The notes under the pieces: generated by a model
What the model was told of the DNA's origin: nothing
Seen by the model: only the letters and a program-made list of their open reading frames with translations
Database searches by the model: none
From: Microbotryum silenes-acaulis
Taxonomy: Eukaryota; Basidiomycota; Microbotryomycetes; Microbotryales; Microbotryaceae
Length of the DNA stretch: 64,000 bases
Reading direction: 5' to 3'
NCBI GenBank assembly: GCA_003665825.1
Contig: QPFY01000012.1
Location: 248,001 to 312,000 of the forward strand
Shown here: positions 32,439 to 45,586 of the stretch, piece after piece
Layout of the letters: each line of letters opens with the position of its first letter
Numbering within the stretch: the first letter of the stretch is position 1
Translations under genes and position numbers: made by a program

Positions 32439-34922
32439 ATGTCGTCCTCCCAGACGGTTTCGTGGCTCATGATCGCCTGCCAACCCATCACAGCCGCGTT
32501 GAAGGCGCTCGACTTTACCCCACCCGCGGTGTCGAAACCGTCCTCGATCGCATCCACGGCCACGACCAAGATCAAGTCGACCGTACCGAGGAAGAGACCT
32601 GCTCCCAAACGCGAACTACCATCGAGAGAGCCGACGAGGGCTCGGTCGACGAGGATGGCCGCCGCGGCTGGACAGCAGAGGACAGACGAGGAGATTCAGG
32701 CGATCGCTGAGGTCAGTTTACTCGAAAGACACGTCGCGTCGCGTGAAGTGCGGACATGAACTTCGGCAGATGATCCTCTGCGAGGGAGAAGCAATACTGA
32801 TAGGTCTATACAATACGTTTCGGCGCGCTCATTTGCCCTCCAGGCCAATGCTAAGGAGGAGGAGGAAGAGAAGGAACGCTTTCGAATAGCCAAGCACGGA
32901 TCGAGGTCACTTGATGCCATGACCGGTGTCACCGGCTCACTCGAGACGGAGCAGCTGCAAGAAGAGTTCAGGCGACTGGCCAACTATGTTGCTGAGACGA
33001 CCAAGCGATCCGCCTCTTCTGCCAAGTCTAGTCCGAGCAAAACGAGGAGAGCACCGTCGAGCTCGCCGCAGAAGGGCGGTGGTGCGACCGAACTTGGGCC
33101 TGCGAATGTCGACACCAAGGCACTGCAAAAGATTGTCAAGTCGGTCGAACATCGAGCCACCGTCAAGGTGGGCTACAGCGCGTCTGGAATATGTGATGCT
33201 GCCGCGGGGTTTGCTGATCCGAATGTGCATGCCTCCAATTGCAGATTATTCCCGATCGAATTTACTCAATGGTGGTTCATCCTGATCAGACACGCGATCT
33301 GGTGAGCGCTCTATAATGGTCCTACGTCCATAAACAACTCAACTGACGCTCTCGGTGCTCCCCATCAGGTCTTTGCCGGCGACAAAAAAGGTCACATTGG
33401 GCTGTGGGACGCCACGAACGCGGGAAACTTGATTCCGGCAGCCTCGAATGGGTCCATCCGCGACGGCGCCAAGAACGACATTGAGGATGAAGAAGACGAA
33501 GAAGAGGTGTTCACACCCGATCGAGGCAACCATTACCACTGGCAAGGCCATCTACAAAACACTGTCTCCCAACTCAAGCTCGCTCCCAACGATCCCCACA
33601 AAGTGAGCAATAGCAGATGCGTCGAAAGGACGTTGAGCTTTAGGAGCTCACGCCGTTCTCTCTGTACAATGGCCAGCTCTACTCGAGCTCTTACGATTGT
33701 ACGTTACGGTGTCGGGACTTTACCAAGGATGTCGATTATGAGATCGTGGACCTCGACCGCTTCGACGAATCAGAGGCGCTCGTCCATTCGTTTGACTTTA
33801 CCCCATCTGGGCATGTGCTCTACGGTACGTGGCAGCATCGAGGTGTAACACGCTTCGACTGAAGCTGACCTCGGATTGTCATGGAATTGACCAGCTGTCG
33901 ACAACAATGGAGGCATGGTGCGACGCGATCTAAGGCAGAAGATGGACAAGGCCGAGCGTTGGTACATTGATCGAGCCAAAGGTAGGTCCAAGGCCGTGGA
34001 TGCTTGAGCAGATCATCGGACTGCTGCTTATCCAAATTGTCTTTCTTCACAAAGTTGGATGCATCAGCATCAACCCTGCGAATGAGAACATGGCCGTCAC
34101 GGCCCACCTCAAGAAGGAAATGAAGTCGGTCCTTGTCTTCCAAAGTCCGGCACATTTGAGTTGACATGCTGACTGCAGGTACTTGCGAACGACTTTGCTC
34201 GCTCAGGCTTTGGGACCTGCGTAAATTCACGACGTCGGCTCAAGAGACTTCCGCCGAAGATCAAATGGAAGACGCCTTGCTGGCTTCATATTCGTATCGC
34301 AACGCGTGCTCGTCTGCGTACTTCGACTGGACGGGGACCAAGATCTTATCGACCTGCTACGATGATTATCTCAGGAGTATGTCCCGGCCATCTCAGTAAA
34401 ACGTGCGTGGACCCGGTCGGCTGATGGTGTTGTTGGCGCCTACAGTCTGGGACATTGACCCGAAGAAAACCGAGCCGGTAGTCAAGACGTTCGAACCTTC
34501 AACCAAGATCAGAGTGAGTGCGATTGAGGCTCTTTCTTCTCGACTTCCAAAGCTAAAATATGCTACTTCATACAAACACAGCATGACTGCCAAGGTGTGT
34601 AGCTCCCTCTGTGCTTCTGCACGCCCGTCTCGTATCGTACTGACATGTCCAGCCGCTCGTATCTCCCATAGTCGGACGCTACGTATCCGTCTTCCGCGCG
34701 CAATGGATCCACTCCCCCCTCCTCCCCTCCTCATTCACCATTGGCAATATGAAGCGTTACCTTGACGTTTACTCAGCTGACGGAACCAACGTCGCTCATC
34801 TAGCTGACGAGATGATCACGGCCGTACCGGCTGTGACGGCGGCTCATCCTACGCTTGGGGAAGTGAGGTTGTATGGCGGTTCAGCGAGTGGCAAGATTAG
34901 CTTCTTCAAAGGGGTCGATTGA
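32439..34922 (+). CDS. CMR1: Cmr1/WDR76, WD40 DNA-damage-binding protein
   Basis: Cmr1 is a nuclear WD40 protein linked to chromatin and genome stability. Eleven exons join in phase: 32439-32711, 32844-33167, 33245-33301, 33369-33602, 33677-33824, 33895-33981, 34055-34124, 34207-34376, 34446-34513, 34582-34594, 34672-34922, giving 564 residues. After a basic N-terminus and a Glu-rich helix, the propeller carries the family blocks 'FAGDKKGHIGLWDA', 'LYSSSYDCTLRCRDF', 'KLWDLRKF', 'STCYDDYLRIWDID', 'FTIGNMKRYLDVYSADG' and 'GGSASGKISFFKG'. Exon 10 is only 13 nt and encodes the 'HDCQ' that corresponds to the family's H-N-x-Q/T block. Another in-frame ATG lies 11 codons downstream of the start. Confidence 0.94.
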
Positions 34923-35292
34923 GAGAGCTTTTCGTAGTAGGGATGTGTAATGCCAGCACAAACGATCTCTCAGGGTCGTGCTCCTCGACCAAAGCGAGAG
35001 GAAGCATCTATACTTTCTCGCCTCACTCGATAAGAATCTGATTAGGGTACAGACATCGATAGCTTTCGTCTTCCTCCGTTTTGAAAATCAACAAATTGAA
35101 AAGGTGGTCTACCATAAACATACATGCACGCGAGGGTTGGAGGTGGAGGGGCGATGCGACATGTGACGTGTCAGGAAAGGGAATGCGATGAGGGGGCGGA
35201 AACATAATGAATCCGACAGCTCCTTTGATGCGTTCATTCCGTCGGCCCTTCGTCAAGTCCCCGCGCTCCATGTCGTTTCCAATTCACGGTCC
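34923..35292. other. Convergent 3' region CMR1 / RCO1
   Basis: 370 bp between converging stop codons. AT-richer than the coding flanks; no gene seen. Confidence 0.6.
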
Positions 35293-38284
35293 CTACTTGG
35301 TCTCGGAGCCGGTGATCGTATGTGTTATATCGCCTCCCCTGCCATTGATCTTCTCCTTTGTCGAGCCGACCCAATTCTGAACGCCATCACCCATCGTAAC
35401 GTCCTCTTCCTTACTCGCTTGCAAATCGGCGAAACGAACCTCGGCCAGCAGGGCCAATCCATCCAATGCCGATAAGCTCGAACTGCTTCGTGGACCGTGC
35501 GAGGTGTGCCGTCGATCGAGCGCATCATCGTCAGATTCATTCGACGATACGTCCATATCCGGTGAGCTGTGTCGGTTTGTCGCAAGTAACCCATGTTCCG
35601 CGGGAGATTTGTCCAGTGCTTTGAGTGCTAACGACGCTTGAAGACTAGCTTGCAAGGCCCCGGCTTTCCCCCAAAAGTCGAGGATAATCGTCTCCTCTGG
35701 CACCTGATACCGCACTCGGTTGACCGTAATCTCTTCGTATCGATCGTCGTCGAGCAGGCGAGGTTCGCGTTTCGGGATGACGAGGATGTCGCCATTATTC
35801 GTCGAGTCGCGAGATTGGACAGGAATGGTGGTCGTACTTCGAGGAATGCGTTTCTTCGGCTGATAGGTCAAAATATAATGTATGAGCGCGTCAGTGACAC
35901 CCTCAACTAAATGAAGAAAGTCACTCGACTCACCAGGACATGCTGCGTATGTGCGGGGCACATCCACTTGCGAGTCGGCGGAGGCATCCCGACGAGTGGT
36001 GGATCGAGGCAGTCGAGATGCCAGTGCTGGTCACAAAAGTCGCAGGATATGATACGCCGTTGCTTCGCAATCGAAGCTGTTTCGTTGCAGTGGTAGCAGA
36101 TGAGCGTCTTGCCCGTCTTGTCGCGCAGCTTGTACCCATCGCGCTCTTCTTGACCGACCGCTCGACCTCTGCAAAGTGCGACCATGCGGTCATCGGGTCA
36201 GTCCGATTCTTCACCCTATCACCAACACCGACCCTCCCGGATTATGCTTACGTGATTTTTGACGGTGGTCGATGTTCAGTCGTGTCAATATATTCTCCTA
36301 CCGCGCCCGTCGCAACTGCGCAGGTGAACAAGTGTGGCGCGGACCAGGGCGGCGCTTGGTCAGTCAAAGAGCTTGGCACCAACAACGCATATCCACCCGC
36401 ATCGAAAACCCACTGTTCTTGTACAAGCTCTTGATATCGGGTCCCAGTGAGAAGACCTTGGGGTTCTCGCAGTCGATCTTGTGTATGAGCTCGCGGAAGA
36501 AACCTCGAGGCGGTTGCGGAGGCGGTCTCTGTAGGTTTGCAAGAGCGGGGCGTCGAACAGAGCGAGTCAGCATTCGAACGCACGTGTAGACCTCTCTTTC
36601 CACACACCCCCATCCCTCGACTCCTTAGTGTGGGTCGCTCGTGAGGGGCCGCATCGTCGCTGGGAGAGCGAAAGAGGGGAGACAGGGGTGCCCAACTGAC
36701 CTTCGCCGCACGGCAAGCTTTGCAGTACCATGCCTCGTCCGGTACTTGATCAACATCGAGGGGAGGATCGAGACAAGTGAAGTGGAACGACCTCAAGCAT
36801 CCTCCATCGCAGCATAGGAAGTGGCCCTTGCCGAGACACGCATCACAGTAATCGTTGTTGGGCTGAGCTCCGCCGCGCGAGGAGAGGTGAGCGCCCGTGG
36901 TGGTGGTGGAGGCGGTCGTGGTCCAGGTGTGAGCCGATGCAGGCGCGGGCGAGCACCGGGTCGAGCGAGTCATGTTGTGCAACGGGTGTAGCGACGAGAT
37001 TAAGAGTGAATAAAGGAGGAAGCCTAGAGTAAGCACACCAAGAGCGACGGCAACGAGAGGAGGGAACCGGCGTCCCCAAGGCAGGCACGACCACGCACGG
37101 AGCGCGCAGGGGCCTGCGGGAGCGGGTGGGTGGAAGGAGGGCAAAAGGCGAAGCTCGGCGGCGCGCGCGCGCCCCAATCTCGACGGCGCTCGGGGCAAGT
37201 CGAGCCTGCCTGCACGACTCGACACTCACCAGCTGGGCCTCCTCGCCGCTGAAAGCCTTGTGTGCCGACACCGCTGCACGACGAGCGAGGATCTTGGGTC
37301 CTTTGACCGAGGTAGCGGATCCAGCACTGTTAAAGCAAAGGCCAAGACAAAATGTGATGTTCAGCTTCCAATCACAGAAAACAATCCAGTGTCGATGTAG
37401 TGATTGCTAATGCATGCTCACCTGATCTTGATCGACTTTTGAGCTCGCTTCGAGCCGGGCTTGATGATCCCGTCCCCTAATCCTAGCCCTGCAGACGCTC
37501 CATTACTTCCCCATCCACCGACCTTGCCTTTGCCCGCGATTTCCCTCGGTGGTGGCGGCAGCGAGTCCTCGACCGAAGCAGCACCAAACAACGCAATCTC
37601 TTGCTCTTCTAGCTCTCGGGTCGGGTTCAGAACTGGTGTCGCAGTTCCGGAAGATGAGACTACAGCGTCGTCGCCCGTCGCGTCGCCCGAGGCCGTCTCC
37701 GTTTGGCCGGCGAGCAAAGGCGTAGGGGGTGTTGAGGACGATGCATCATCATCGACTTCCATGTCGCCGTTGTGATGCAGCAACATCGACGACGTCGAGG
37801 TGCTTGCAACGAGACGACTACGAACGCGCTCTTGGGCCACTGGGACCCCGGAATGATGATCGGATGATGGCGGCAAATGGCCACTGGCTACACTGCTGCT
37901 GCCACCATCTCCGTCGGTCGAGGTCGAGTTCGAGTTGGACGTGGATGAGCTCGCCGCGCTTCGATCCATGCTCGACGCGCGGGCAGTGGAGCTGTCGTAG
38001 TTCGCGATCGAGGCGACGGCTGCTCTTGATGCTCCATCTCCTCTTGGTGTTCGACCAGCATCCTCCGCTTCGGCATGGCTTTCGCCCTGCCCGAGGCCGA
38101 GGCCCGTTAGCGGTCGCGCGCCGTTCGCGGTGACATGCGCGGCGCCCGTCTGCGCTGACGGTGGTGCTGCTGATGGTTGTGGTGCCAGTGCGCTGCCGCC
38201 GCCGGCGCTGGAGGGGGCAGCGCGGTGCGGTCCCGGCGGCAGGACGTCATGGTAAGCAAGCCCATTGTCTGCAAAGCCTTCCAT
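35293..38284 (-). CDS. RCO1: Rco1-type double PHD-finger subunit of the Rpd3S histone deacetylase
   Basis: Rco1 targets Rpd3S to methylated H3K36 in transcribed genes. The ATG at 38284 opens a roughly 290-residue Ser/Ala-rich exon (to 37422) that splices to '..GPKILARRAAVSAHKAF'. PHD1 then reads 'NDYCDACLGKGHFLCCDGG', 'SFHFTCLDPPL', 'AWYCKAC' with a complete C4HC3 pattern. Between the fingers is the family block 'RGFFRELIHKIDCENPKVFS' and 'GAVGEYIDT'. PHD2 reads 'ICYHCNETAS', 'ISCDFCDQHWHLDCLDPPL', 'KWMCPAH'. The C-terminal exon is charged, with a 'YEEITVNRVRYQVPEETI' segment. About seven introns are present; the one before the last exon would be only about 32 nt if the acceptor I chose is right. 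It converges on CMR1. Confidence 0.93.
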
Positions 38285-39541
38285 GGTCGTTCTCGACTCC
38301 GCAAACGTCAACTTGGGTAGAGAACGGAGCAGTGGGAGCGAAGAAACAGAGGGGGATGCGTGGAGAAGGAGAGAGAGAGAGCCACCGAGGGCGGCGCCGT
38401 TTGGGCCCTCTGTGGTGCTGTAAGGGGGCCAATTCCTAGGCGGGTTTTGGTGGCCTGCAAGCTTGGGTTTGTTTGGGCCGCAGGTCAAAGTTGCGCGCGC
38501 GCAGGTGGCGCTGGTCTCGGGAAGGGATCACTCGCCTGCTGCCGCTTTGACCCTTGCGGGCTCAAGACAGGGGGTGCTGAGAGTGTCTCGCGAAGGCGTA
38601 GTGCCGCAATACGACGAAGGCGAAGGCTGACCTTCGACGGCGCTCTGCTTGGCACGCCACGGCCAGAGGGTTGCGCTACAGAGAGCGCAGCTTTGGTCAC
38701 CGCTTCTATCTCTATCGAACTATGATGATTTACGGCTTGACTGCTACTGGGTGCCTACTGATTGCAGTGGGAGCATCACGCTCGCTGACATCTCCGGCGC
38801 GCGGAGTTAAAAAGAGTCACGTCTATCCAGATTAGACTTTGGCTGCGCTGATACTTTGGGTAGAGCTAAACATTGGCTTGGACCCAATTGGTCTCTACCA
38901 AACAGTTCTGGCCTTTATCTGCACTGCTTGTTTGCTCGCCAAGGCAAGAAGTCGCCAAGAGAGCGTTCTTTGATTGGAGGAACACCTGTTCCGTCGGAGC
39001 AGCCCGTCCGGCCCGTCACACGTCACCGTCCACATGTACACTCTACAGCTGTAATTGGGCTATGAACTAGATTGGATGATGGCTCCAGACTCGATCAACC
39101 TCATTCACCTATGATCTGAGGCGTTATGACTTATGCATGGCAACGGTTGACCATGATGTCCGTCGACTCACGAGAGAGTCTCGCTCCGAGATGTCAGGCG
39201 TGACCGCGCGACCCCCCACCAACGGTGTCGACGCCGTCCGCGCACGAAAGGGGCCTCTTGGCTCGGCAGTTGCTGAAACAATTGAGATTCATATTCTGGG
39301 TTGATATTTCACTCTGTGGCTACTAAGAATAGAAATCGCGACGACATGGCCTTTGTTCCAACCAAACCCACTGGTGCTTGAAATGAAGGGTCTGTCCGGC
39401 GCACTCCGAAGCTTGGGACACAAGACGACACAATTCGGCGTGCTTCGTGTCACTGTCACTTGGGCGCCTCGCCTCGCCTGAGCTTGACCTAAACCCACCC
39501 GTTCCCCACTCGAGTGCGGCGCGCTACGGGGCGCATTGACG
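38285..39541. other. Divergent intergenic region RCO1 / COG1
   Basis: About 1.26 kb. It includes a GA repeat (about 38362-38382) and no domain-bearing frame. No gene seen. Confidence 0.5.
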
Positions 39542-42500
39542 ATGACGATGACGACACCGACCACTCGTACGCGAGGGACGTCGAACGCGTCACTGCAGTC
39601 TTTGTCGTCTGCTGCACCGCTCAACAACACGGCGCCGGTCGCGAGCACGAGCGGATCCCCGCCGCGTCGAGGACCGCCGCCTGCGCTGTCCCGAACCGGT
39701 TCCAGCCTCGCCGATTCACCGATCAATCGGACAGGATCCAAGTATGATGGTACGTCGTCGATCCAAGCCCTCTCGCCGAGGTACTTGACCTTCTCGTCCG
39801 CGGCTAGCAACGTCGGATCGGTCGCAACCTCGGCTGCCCCAGGAGGACCAGGGGGACCAACACGCTTCAAGCGCGGCCATGTGCGCAAGAAGGCACCTGC
39901 CATCATCGGCATCAGGAGCGCGAACCCGGATGAGATTGATCTGATGGCACTCGAAGACCCAGACGAGGTGTTTCGGCGCTTTGGCGTGCGCGACGTCCGT
40001 GGACTCGAGAAGCGAGCTAGGTCAGTTTCACCCCAGCCGGCTTCGGGCTCAGCGAAGGCCCGGGAGGCGTCCCGTTCCACTTGTTCACTAAAGATTGTTA
40101 CTCTTTCCACACCGTGCCTTGAACAGTGATGCAGCCGCGGGGAAAGTTGCCGAGCTACGGACGATGGTCGGCGAGCGATATCGTGACCTGCTCTCGGCCG
40201 CGGACTCGATCATCCGCATGAGGGCTGCCGCCGAGAAGCTCGTTGACCGGTTCGACAAGGTCGAGACGGGCATATCAGTGGGAGAACAAGACAATGGGCC
40301 CGACAGTACGTTGGCAGCAGATTCCTTTACTGTTCCTCCGATCCCCTAGCTGACGGTGTCGTGTCGCGTCACAATGAATGATCATTAGACACTCCGACGA
40401 AGCGAGTCAAGCATCCTAAGCTCGCCCATCGCGCCTCACTTTCATTGACAAAACCAGACCGAACCTTCGCATCACCCCCAACACTCTCGCTCTCCATACA
40501 GCTGCTGCTCACACTGCCGTCGACGGTGCACAGTCTGCTCGAATCGGGCGACTTTCTACCTGCGGCACGGCTCGAGGGCTTGCGGCGATTGGTCTACCGC
40601 GCACTATCAAACTTTACCAGCGACGATGACGATGCAGATGGGGGTATCAAAGCCGCCTTCCCCATCATCGAGAAACAGTCGGAAACGATCAACGGGCTAG
40701 GCCCGGCAATAACTCGAAGGGCGATCGCTGAACTCCGGACGTGGGATACTCCGACTCTGGTGAGTGACGCGAATCCATCACTGGTTCATGTTTGGCACCA
40801 TGCTGATGTGTACTGGTGTATTTAGGCGACCGCAAACACGCTAGCTGCCATTGTCATGCTCGAGAACGCCTCCCTGCCCTCCTCTCTCGCAACTCTACTC
40901 GAGGCTCGGTCCAAGACCCTTTCCGCCATCCTCTATGCCACGGGCTCGAGCAAGTCACCGGACGTCGATACAATACTGCAACGTCTGAACGAGGCCCTTG
41001 GTGTCGTTCTGCGGACCGTTGATGCCGCGAGCTCCATATTTGGGGCGACTTCAAGTCCCTCGACGTCGAAAAGCCTGCTCGCCCAGCTACTTCAAGAGAT
41101 CGAGCAGCCGACAGGGCTCACCAACCCCACAGACCCAAGCAAAAGCGACGATCAGTCGCCTCGCCTAGTTCCCATCATTCATACCCTGCCGAATCATGCC
41201 CTTCTCGCTCGACACTTGCCTCTCTCTATCCTCGAATATACCCCATCCCTGCCCATGTCACCGTCCAACCACCCCTTCGATCCCTCAGCGGCGCACTCGC
41301 AGGTTCAATCCTGGCTCGCCCTCGAAACAGATCGAGTCGTGCAGGGTGTAACTTCCTGGATAGCTCATCTACGCGGAGGAGCACGAATGCTCGCTCAGAT
41401 CCGTAGTACGCTCCGCTCGAGTCTCGCGGCCTTTTCGGGGCTTCGCGATGCCCAGGCCGACGTCGCGGCTCTCGAGGTCAGCCTCAACGCGGCATTGGAA
41501 GCTCGCTTCGAGAAGTTCTATCGCCAGCATATGCGCAGTCTCGTCGATCGCGTCGAACCCGCCCTATCTTCCGCACTCGAGAAGCTCCCCACGTCTTTGC
41601 CTGACCTCGACACCGCCGAGTTCTTGCTCGAAACGCCCCTGCCTTTCCCCAAGACCTCGCATTACGGCGTATTGCCTCACATGAGTACAAGAGCCAACAA
41701 CAATGCAGCGCAGTCGTTCAGCGACACGCCGTTTGAGGCGTTCCTGGACCAGGTGAACAAAAGGGTCATTGGTCGGAGCCCACTTATCGATCATGCGCTC
41801 AGTGAACTGGAAGCGCATGCTCGGGACCTGCGCAAGGATTTGCAGGACTGGCTAGAGAGTGAGGATCATGGTCTCGATGTACAGTAAGTCCTTGGCCGTG
41901 GTGGGTTGAGATCGTGTCGCGACGGTACGTTGAACTTGACTTATGTTGTTTTCAGGACGCGGTTGAGGATCGCCTACGTAGGCTCGGCTCGGGACATGCT
42001 GCACAGCGTTTACGAAGCCTTGGCGGCTCTTCTGGGCAAGCATGCTTCATCGGTCACATCGTCTCTCTTTCTTGGCAACGTTTTCCACCAGATATCACTC
42101 AGCACCACGTTCACCGCCGACCTCCTCCACGGCACACTACCCGTCGCCAAGTCACAAGGTAAGTCTCGCTGCTCGCTGCCATCCTCGTACATTGGGCAAA
42201 GGGATCTTAACGGGTGTGAAATTTCGCCCTATTACAGAGTCGAGCATCATCGCCGAATGGCAATCGCAACTCGCAGAACTGCAACAGCGATCACTCGGGA
42301 CATGGCGCATTCAAGCTGTCGAGCGAGCCGCGGACAAGCTGCGCGACGCCACCAGCTCCGATGCGCTGCGTACGGCAAGTTTGAAGTCTCGCGAGATGGT
42401 GCAGGGGCAACAGAATGGGCAACAGGCCACTGCAGCACACATGCCTTTGCCGATGCAGCCTTCCCCTGCCGTTCTTTCGGCGCTGCGTAACCTCGTGTCG

Positions 42501-43067
42501 TTGATTCGGAAAGTGGGACTTCATCGAACCCAAACGGACCCGACGATCGTACGAGATCTTCTCGACCAAGTTGCCGAAGCTGCGCTGCAGTCGTACCAGG
42601 CTTTCGTGGCGAAGATGGCTCAAGGTGACGAGAGCCCATCGGAGAAGCGCGAGTTTGCGAATCAGGTCTTGTGGGATGTTAGCTTCCTGGGAAGGATATG
42701 GAACGCTTCGCAGCCCGGATGGATCGCTGTAAATGAAGAGCTACGGCAGTTGGTGAGTTTGAGGTTTGTCCCGAGTTGGGTGAGAGTGACGTTGCTTCAT
42801 AATTGACCACTTGCGGCTGCACAGGCCGATCCTTCTCTCGTTTCGTCGGTCGAGGCCAGCACGTTGAAATATCTCCAACGAACGCAAACCATCTTTTCCT
42901 CGCTGTTGCTAGTTGGAAGCAAACCCTCGCCCTCGTTGTCCTCGACTACAGCTGCAGCAAGTGCGGCCGGATGGCTCGCGCTCGGTACGGTCTCGGCGCC
43001 GAGTCTGGCACTGACGGGGTTGGGCAAGCCGGGTCCGCGTTTGGGACAATTGCCGACGGGGAATTGA
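39542..43067 (+). CDS. COG1: Conserved oligomeric Golgi complex subunit 1
   Basis: Cog1 is a lobe-A scaffold of the COG tether for retrograde Golgi vesicles. Seven exons (39542-40020, 40127-40305, 40389-40759, 40826-41883, 41956-42158, 42238-42752, 42825-43067) keep phase and give 1015 residues. After a Ser/Thr/Pro-rich N-terminus of about 135 residues comes the Cog1/Vps51-type start 'DPDEVFRRFGVRDVRGLEKR'. It is followed by helical 'AELRTMVGERYRDLLSAADS' and 'IIRMRAAAEKLVDRFDKV'. The rest is largely helical, as expected for this family. ATG codons at 39542 and 39548 are both possible starts; the frame upstream begins only with TTG. Confidence 0.93.
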
Positions 43068-43389
43068 GGTGGAGTGTGGACGTGTTATTTGGTCAATGGT
43101 TGTGTCTGTCTGTGTGTGCAACCTGGAATTATGTGTTTATCATCATGTGCGCCTCTCGGGGCACGATTGCGATTCGCTGTGGGGGGACGGAAAAGTGATT
43201 TTGATCGCCGAACATGCGCGATCGGGGTGCTTCGATTGGCGCGTGCTGGATGGAGCGTGCTGGAGCGTGCGATCGCAAGGCTGCCGAGACCCGCCTAGAC
43301 ACCCCCACTTGTCGCTTGCGCTCTTGTTCTCTGTGAACCTGCTCCTCCGCCCGCCACCCGCGGTCACCAGAGCGAACTTACACTGAGCC
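43068..43389. other. Tandem intergenic region COG1 to FMP25
   Basis: 322 bp between a stop and the next start on the same strand; no gene seen. It holds both the COG1 terminator region and the FMP25 promoter. Confidence 0.55.
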
Positions 43390-45586
43390 ATGATTCGACC
43401 AACGAGCACGCTGCGTTTTGGTGCGAGTTCCTCCCTGGGTTCAGCTCGTGCGGCTGCCCGATCTCCAGGTGCAGCCCCCCTCCGCGCCCCACGACAACTT
43501 CGACGGCCGATCCGCACCTTCATCGCCCTCACCGCAACGACCTCGACCCTTGCAATCGGCTATGCTCTCCATCAATCGACGAAGGAGCCGCTTTATGCTC
43601 GCTCGAGTGAGCCAGAACGAGGGTACGAGTCGCAGTCGCAGTTGCATCGGGGAAAGCTCGGGAGTGTCTCCCCGAGTGTCTTCTTGTCAGTCTGCGCGCT
43701 TTCCGGAGTCGAGTGCGGTCGAGCTCCAGCTAACTTTCACCGCGTTCACATAGATGGGGTCGCAACGAACACAACGTCGCATCACCTCAGACACCCGAGT
43801 CCGACATGGTCAAACGACCCAAGCTGGCTGCCCAGTTCAACGGAGCCGTCCTAAGGGACTTGGTCCTTGCAGAGACCTATGGAGGTGCGTCGCAAATTAC
43901 TTGATTCGGTGCCATGATGTACAAACTCATCCTCTTCCTCTTCGCTCTCCTGCACGCAGCCGCCGTTGACGAAAAGGGTGACGTTCTACAGTGGGGCTCC
44001 GGGTTCGATTCCTCCCCAGTGGCGAAGGCGACTCCTCGACCGACACTACGCGGCTACGACGTCCTCAAACTCACCGCCACACCACACAAGATATTCGCCT
44101 TGACTCGTAAGGGCGAGGTGATCGTCTTCCCTAGCTCGAGTGAGCGTCAACAGATCAACGAGGAGCAGAGGAGGAGCAATTCGAGTTGGTGGAAAGTGTG
44201 GGGGTCCACCGACCACGGCACCGATCACGAGAAGATTATGCCCGAGCAAGCGCTGGCAAAGGGAGAAAAGTGCGCAGCGGAAACCGGCTTCCAGACACTT
44301 CCTTCTCGACCTAACCTTGGACATTCTTGCTCTCCAGATTCGTCTCGCTCTCGGCCGGCGAGTCTCATCTGCTCGCTTTAACTTCTACCGGCCGATCGTT
44401 TGGTCTCCCGCTCGATCTCTCGGCGAACGTGTTTGGTCAACTCGGTGTGCGCAATGTCCAGCTCCTCTCGCTCCACTCTACATCGGTCTCTTCAGGAGCA
44501 GTGCGGGTCAAGCTTAACCCCGACCCGACATTGAACGAAGTCCGTCGCGAGCTACCCGCACCGCCGACTCGAATCGACCCTCTGCTCTTGCCGCCTGGTG
44601 CGACTGAGCTGCCCGTCATCGCCTCCCAACCTATCACACCCGTTTCACGTCCCCGACGAACCGAGTCAGACGTACGATTGCATGATGATGAATCCACTCA
44701 GCAAGCGATGGAAAAAGACATACGTTTCTCGACCGTGTTGCACGAACTCCCAGCTCTGCGTGAGATTGAGATCGCCGAACTCGTGGCCGGTGCCAGGCAT
44801 TCCCTCGCTCGCTTATCTGATGGTCGTGTTCTTGGTTGGGGAGCGAATGGCTACGGTCAACTCGGTCTCGGGTCGTCTCTTTCGTACCCTTCGATCCCTG
44901 CACCGACCGAGATCCCTCTGACGAGGTGTTACCCCAAAGCCGTTCGAGTGTCATGCAACCGCATCGCCGCGGGAGGCAACCTCTCCTACTTCATCGTCAA
45001 TGCCGTTGACATCCCTACGATAAGGCAAACGATCGACCTCTTGGCAACGGGCAACGGTCAATTCGGAGGGATCGGCAACGGCAGTTGGGCCCACCAAGCT
45101 TCGCCCGTCAAAGTCAAAACCATCTCTGGCTTGTTGGAATGGAGTGAAGAAACGGGTAAAGTCGCTCCTATCGCTATCAAGGACATCTCAGTGGGCAATG
45201 CCCATATCGCGTTGGTGTTGGACAATGCGGTCGATCAAGGAGGCGTCAAGTTTGGGAGGGACGTCTTTGTGTGGGGCCACAATATTTATCATCAGTTGGG
45301 GACGGGCAAGAGGTCCAACCTCTCTACCCCGCAACATTTACCTCCCTTGCCTTACGCGGGGTTGATCGCTCCTCCTACGAGGACCGTCGCCAGCGTCGAA
45401 GGAGCGACGGCAATGGAACAACAGCCGGAGAATGAAAGGACAATGGGGAGTGGGACGTTGAGCCCGATGCCTCATGCGAGGATGCAACTTGCGCCTGAGA
45501 TTAGAGTGGGCAAGAAGGTCGTCGAGGAAGCGATTGTGGCCGGGGATGGGGGCAGTGCAGTGTATTGGAGGATCTTGAATCCTTAG
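43390..45586 (+). CDS. FMP25: Fmp25-like mitochondrial RCC1-repeat protein
   Basis: Yeast Fmp25 is a mitochondrial inner-membrane protein needed early in complex III assembly. Exons 43390-43685, 43754-43884, 43960-44269 and 44338-45586 keep phase, giving 661 residues. The N-terminus is Arg/Ser/Ala-rich with no acidic residues, like a presequence. One hydrophobic helix ('TFIALTATTSTLAIGYAL') follows. RCC1-type blades are recognisable as 'FLWGRNEHNVASPQTP', 'GDVLQWGSGF', 'VLGWGANGYGQLGLGSS', 'NGQFGGIGNGSW' and 'VFVWGHNIYHQLGTGKRS'. The layout (presequence, one membrane helix, RCC1 propeller) is that of Fmp25 and not of nuclear RCC1. Confidence 0.88.

Noticed and set aside
37024..37215. Minus-strand open stretch between RCO1 exons 2 and 3
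   Set aside because: It is intronic in the supported RCO1 model and its Pro/Arg-rich translation has no domain.
43990..44020. GGTTCGATTCC inside FMP25, like a tRNA T loop
   Set aside because: It encodes the in-frame 'GFDSS' of an RCC1 blade; no cloverleaf can be drawn.
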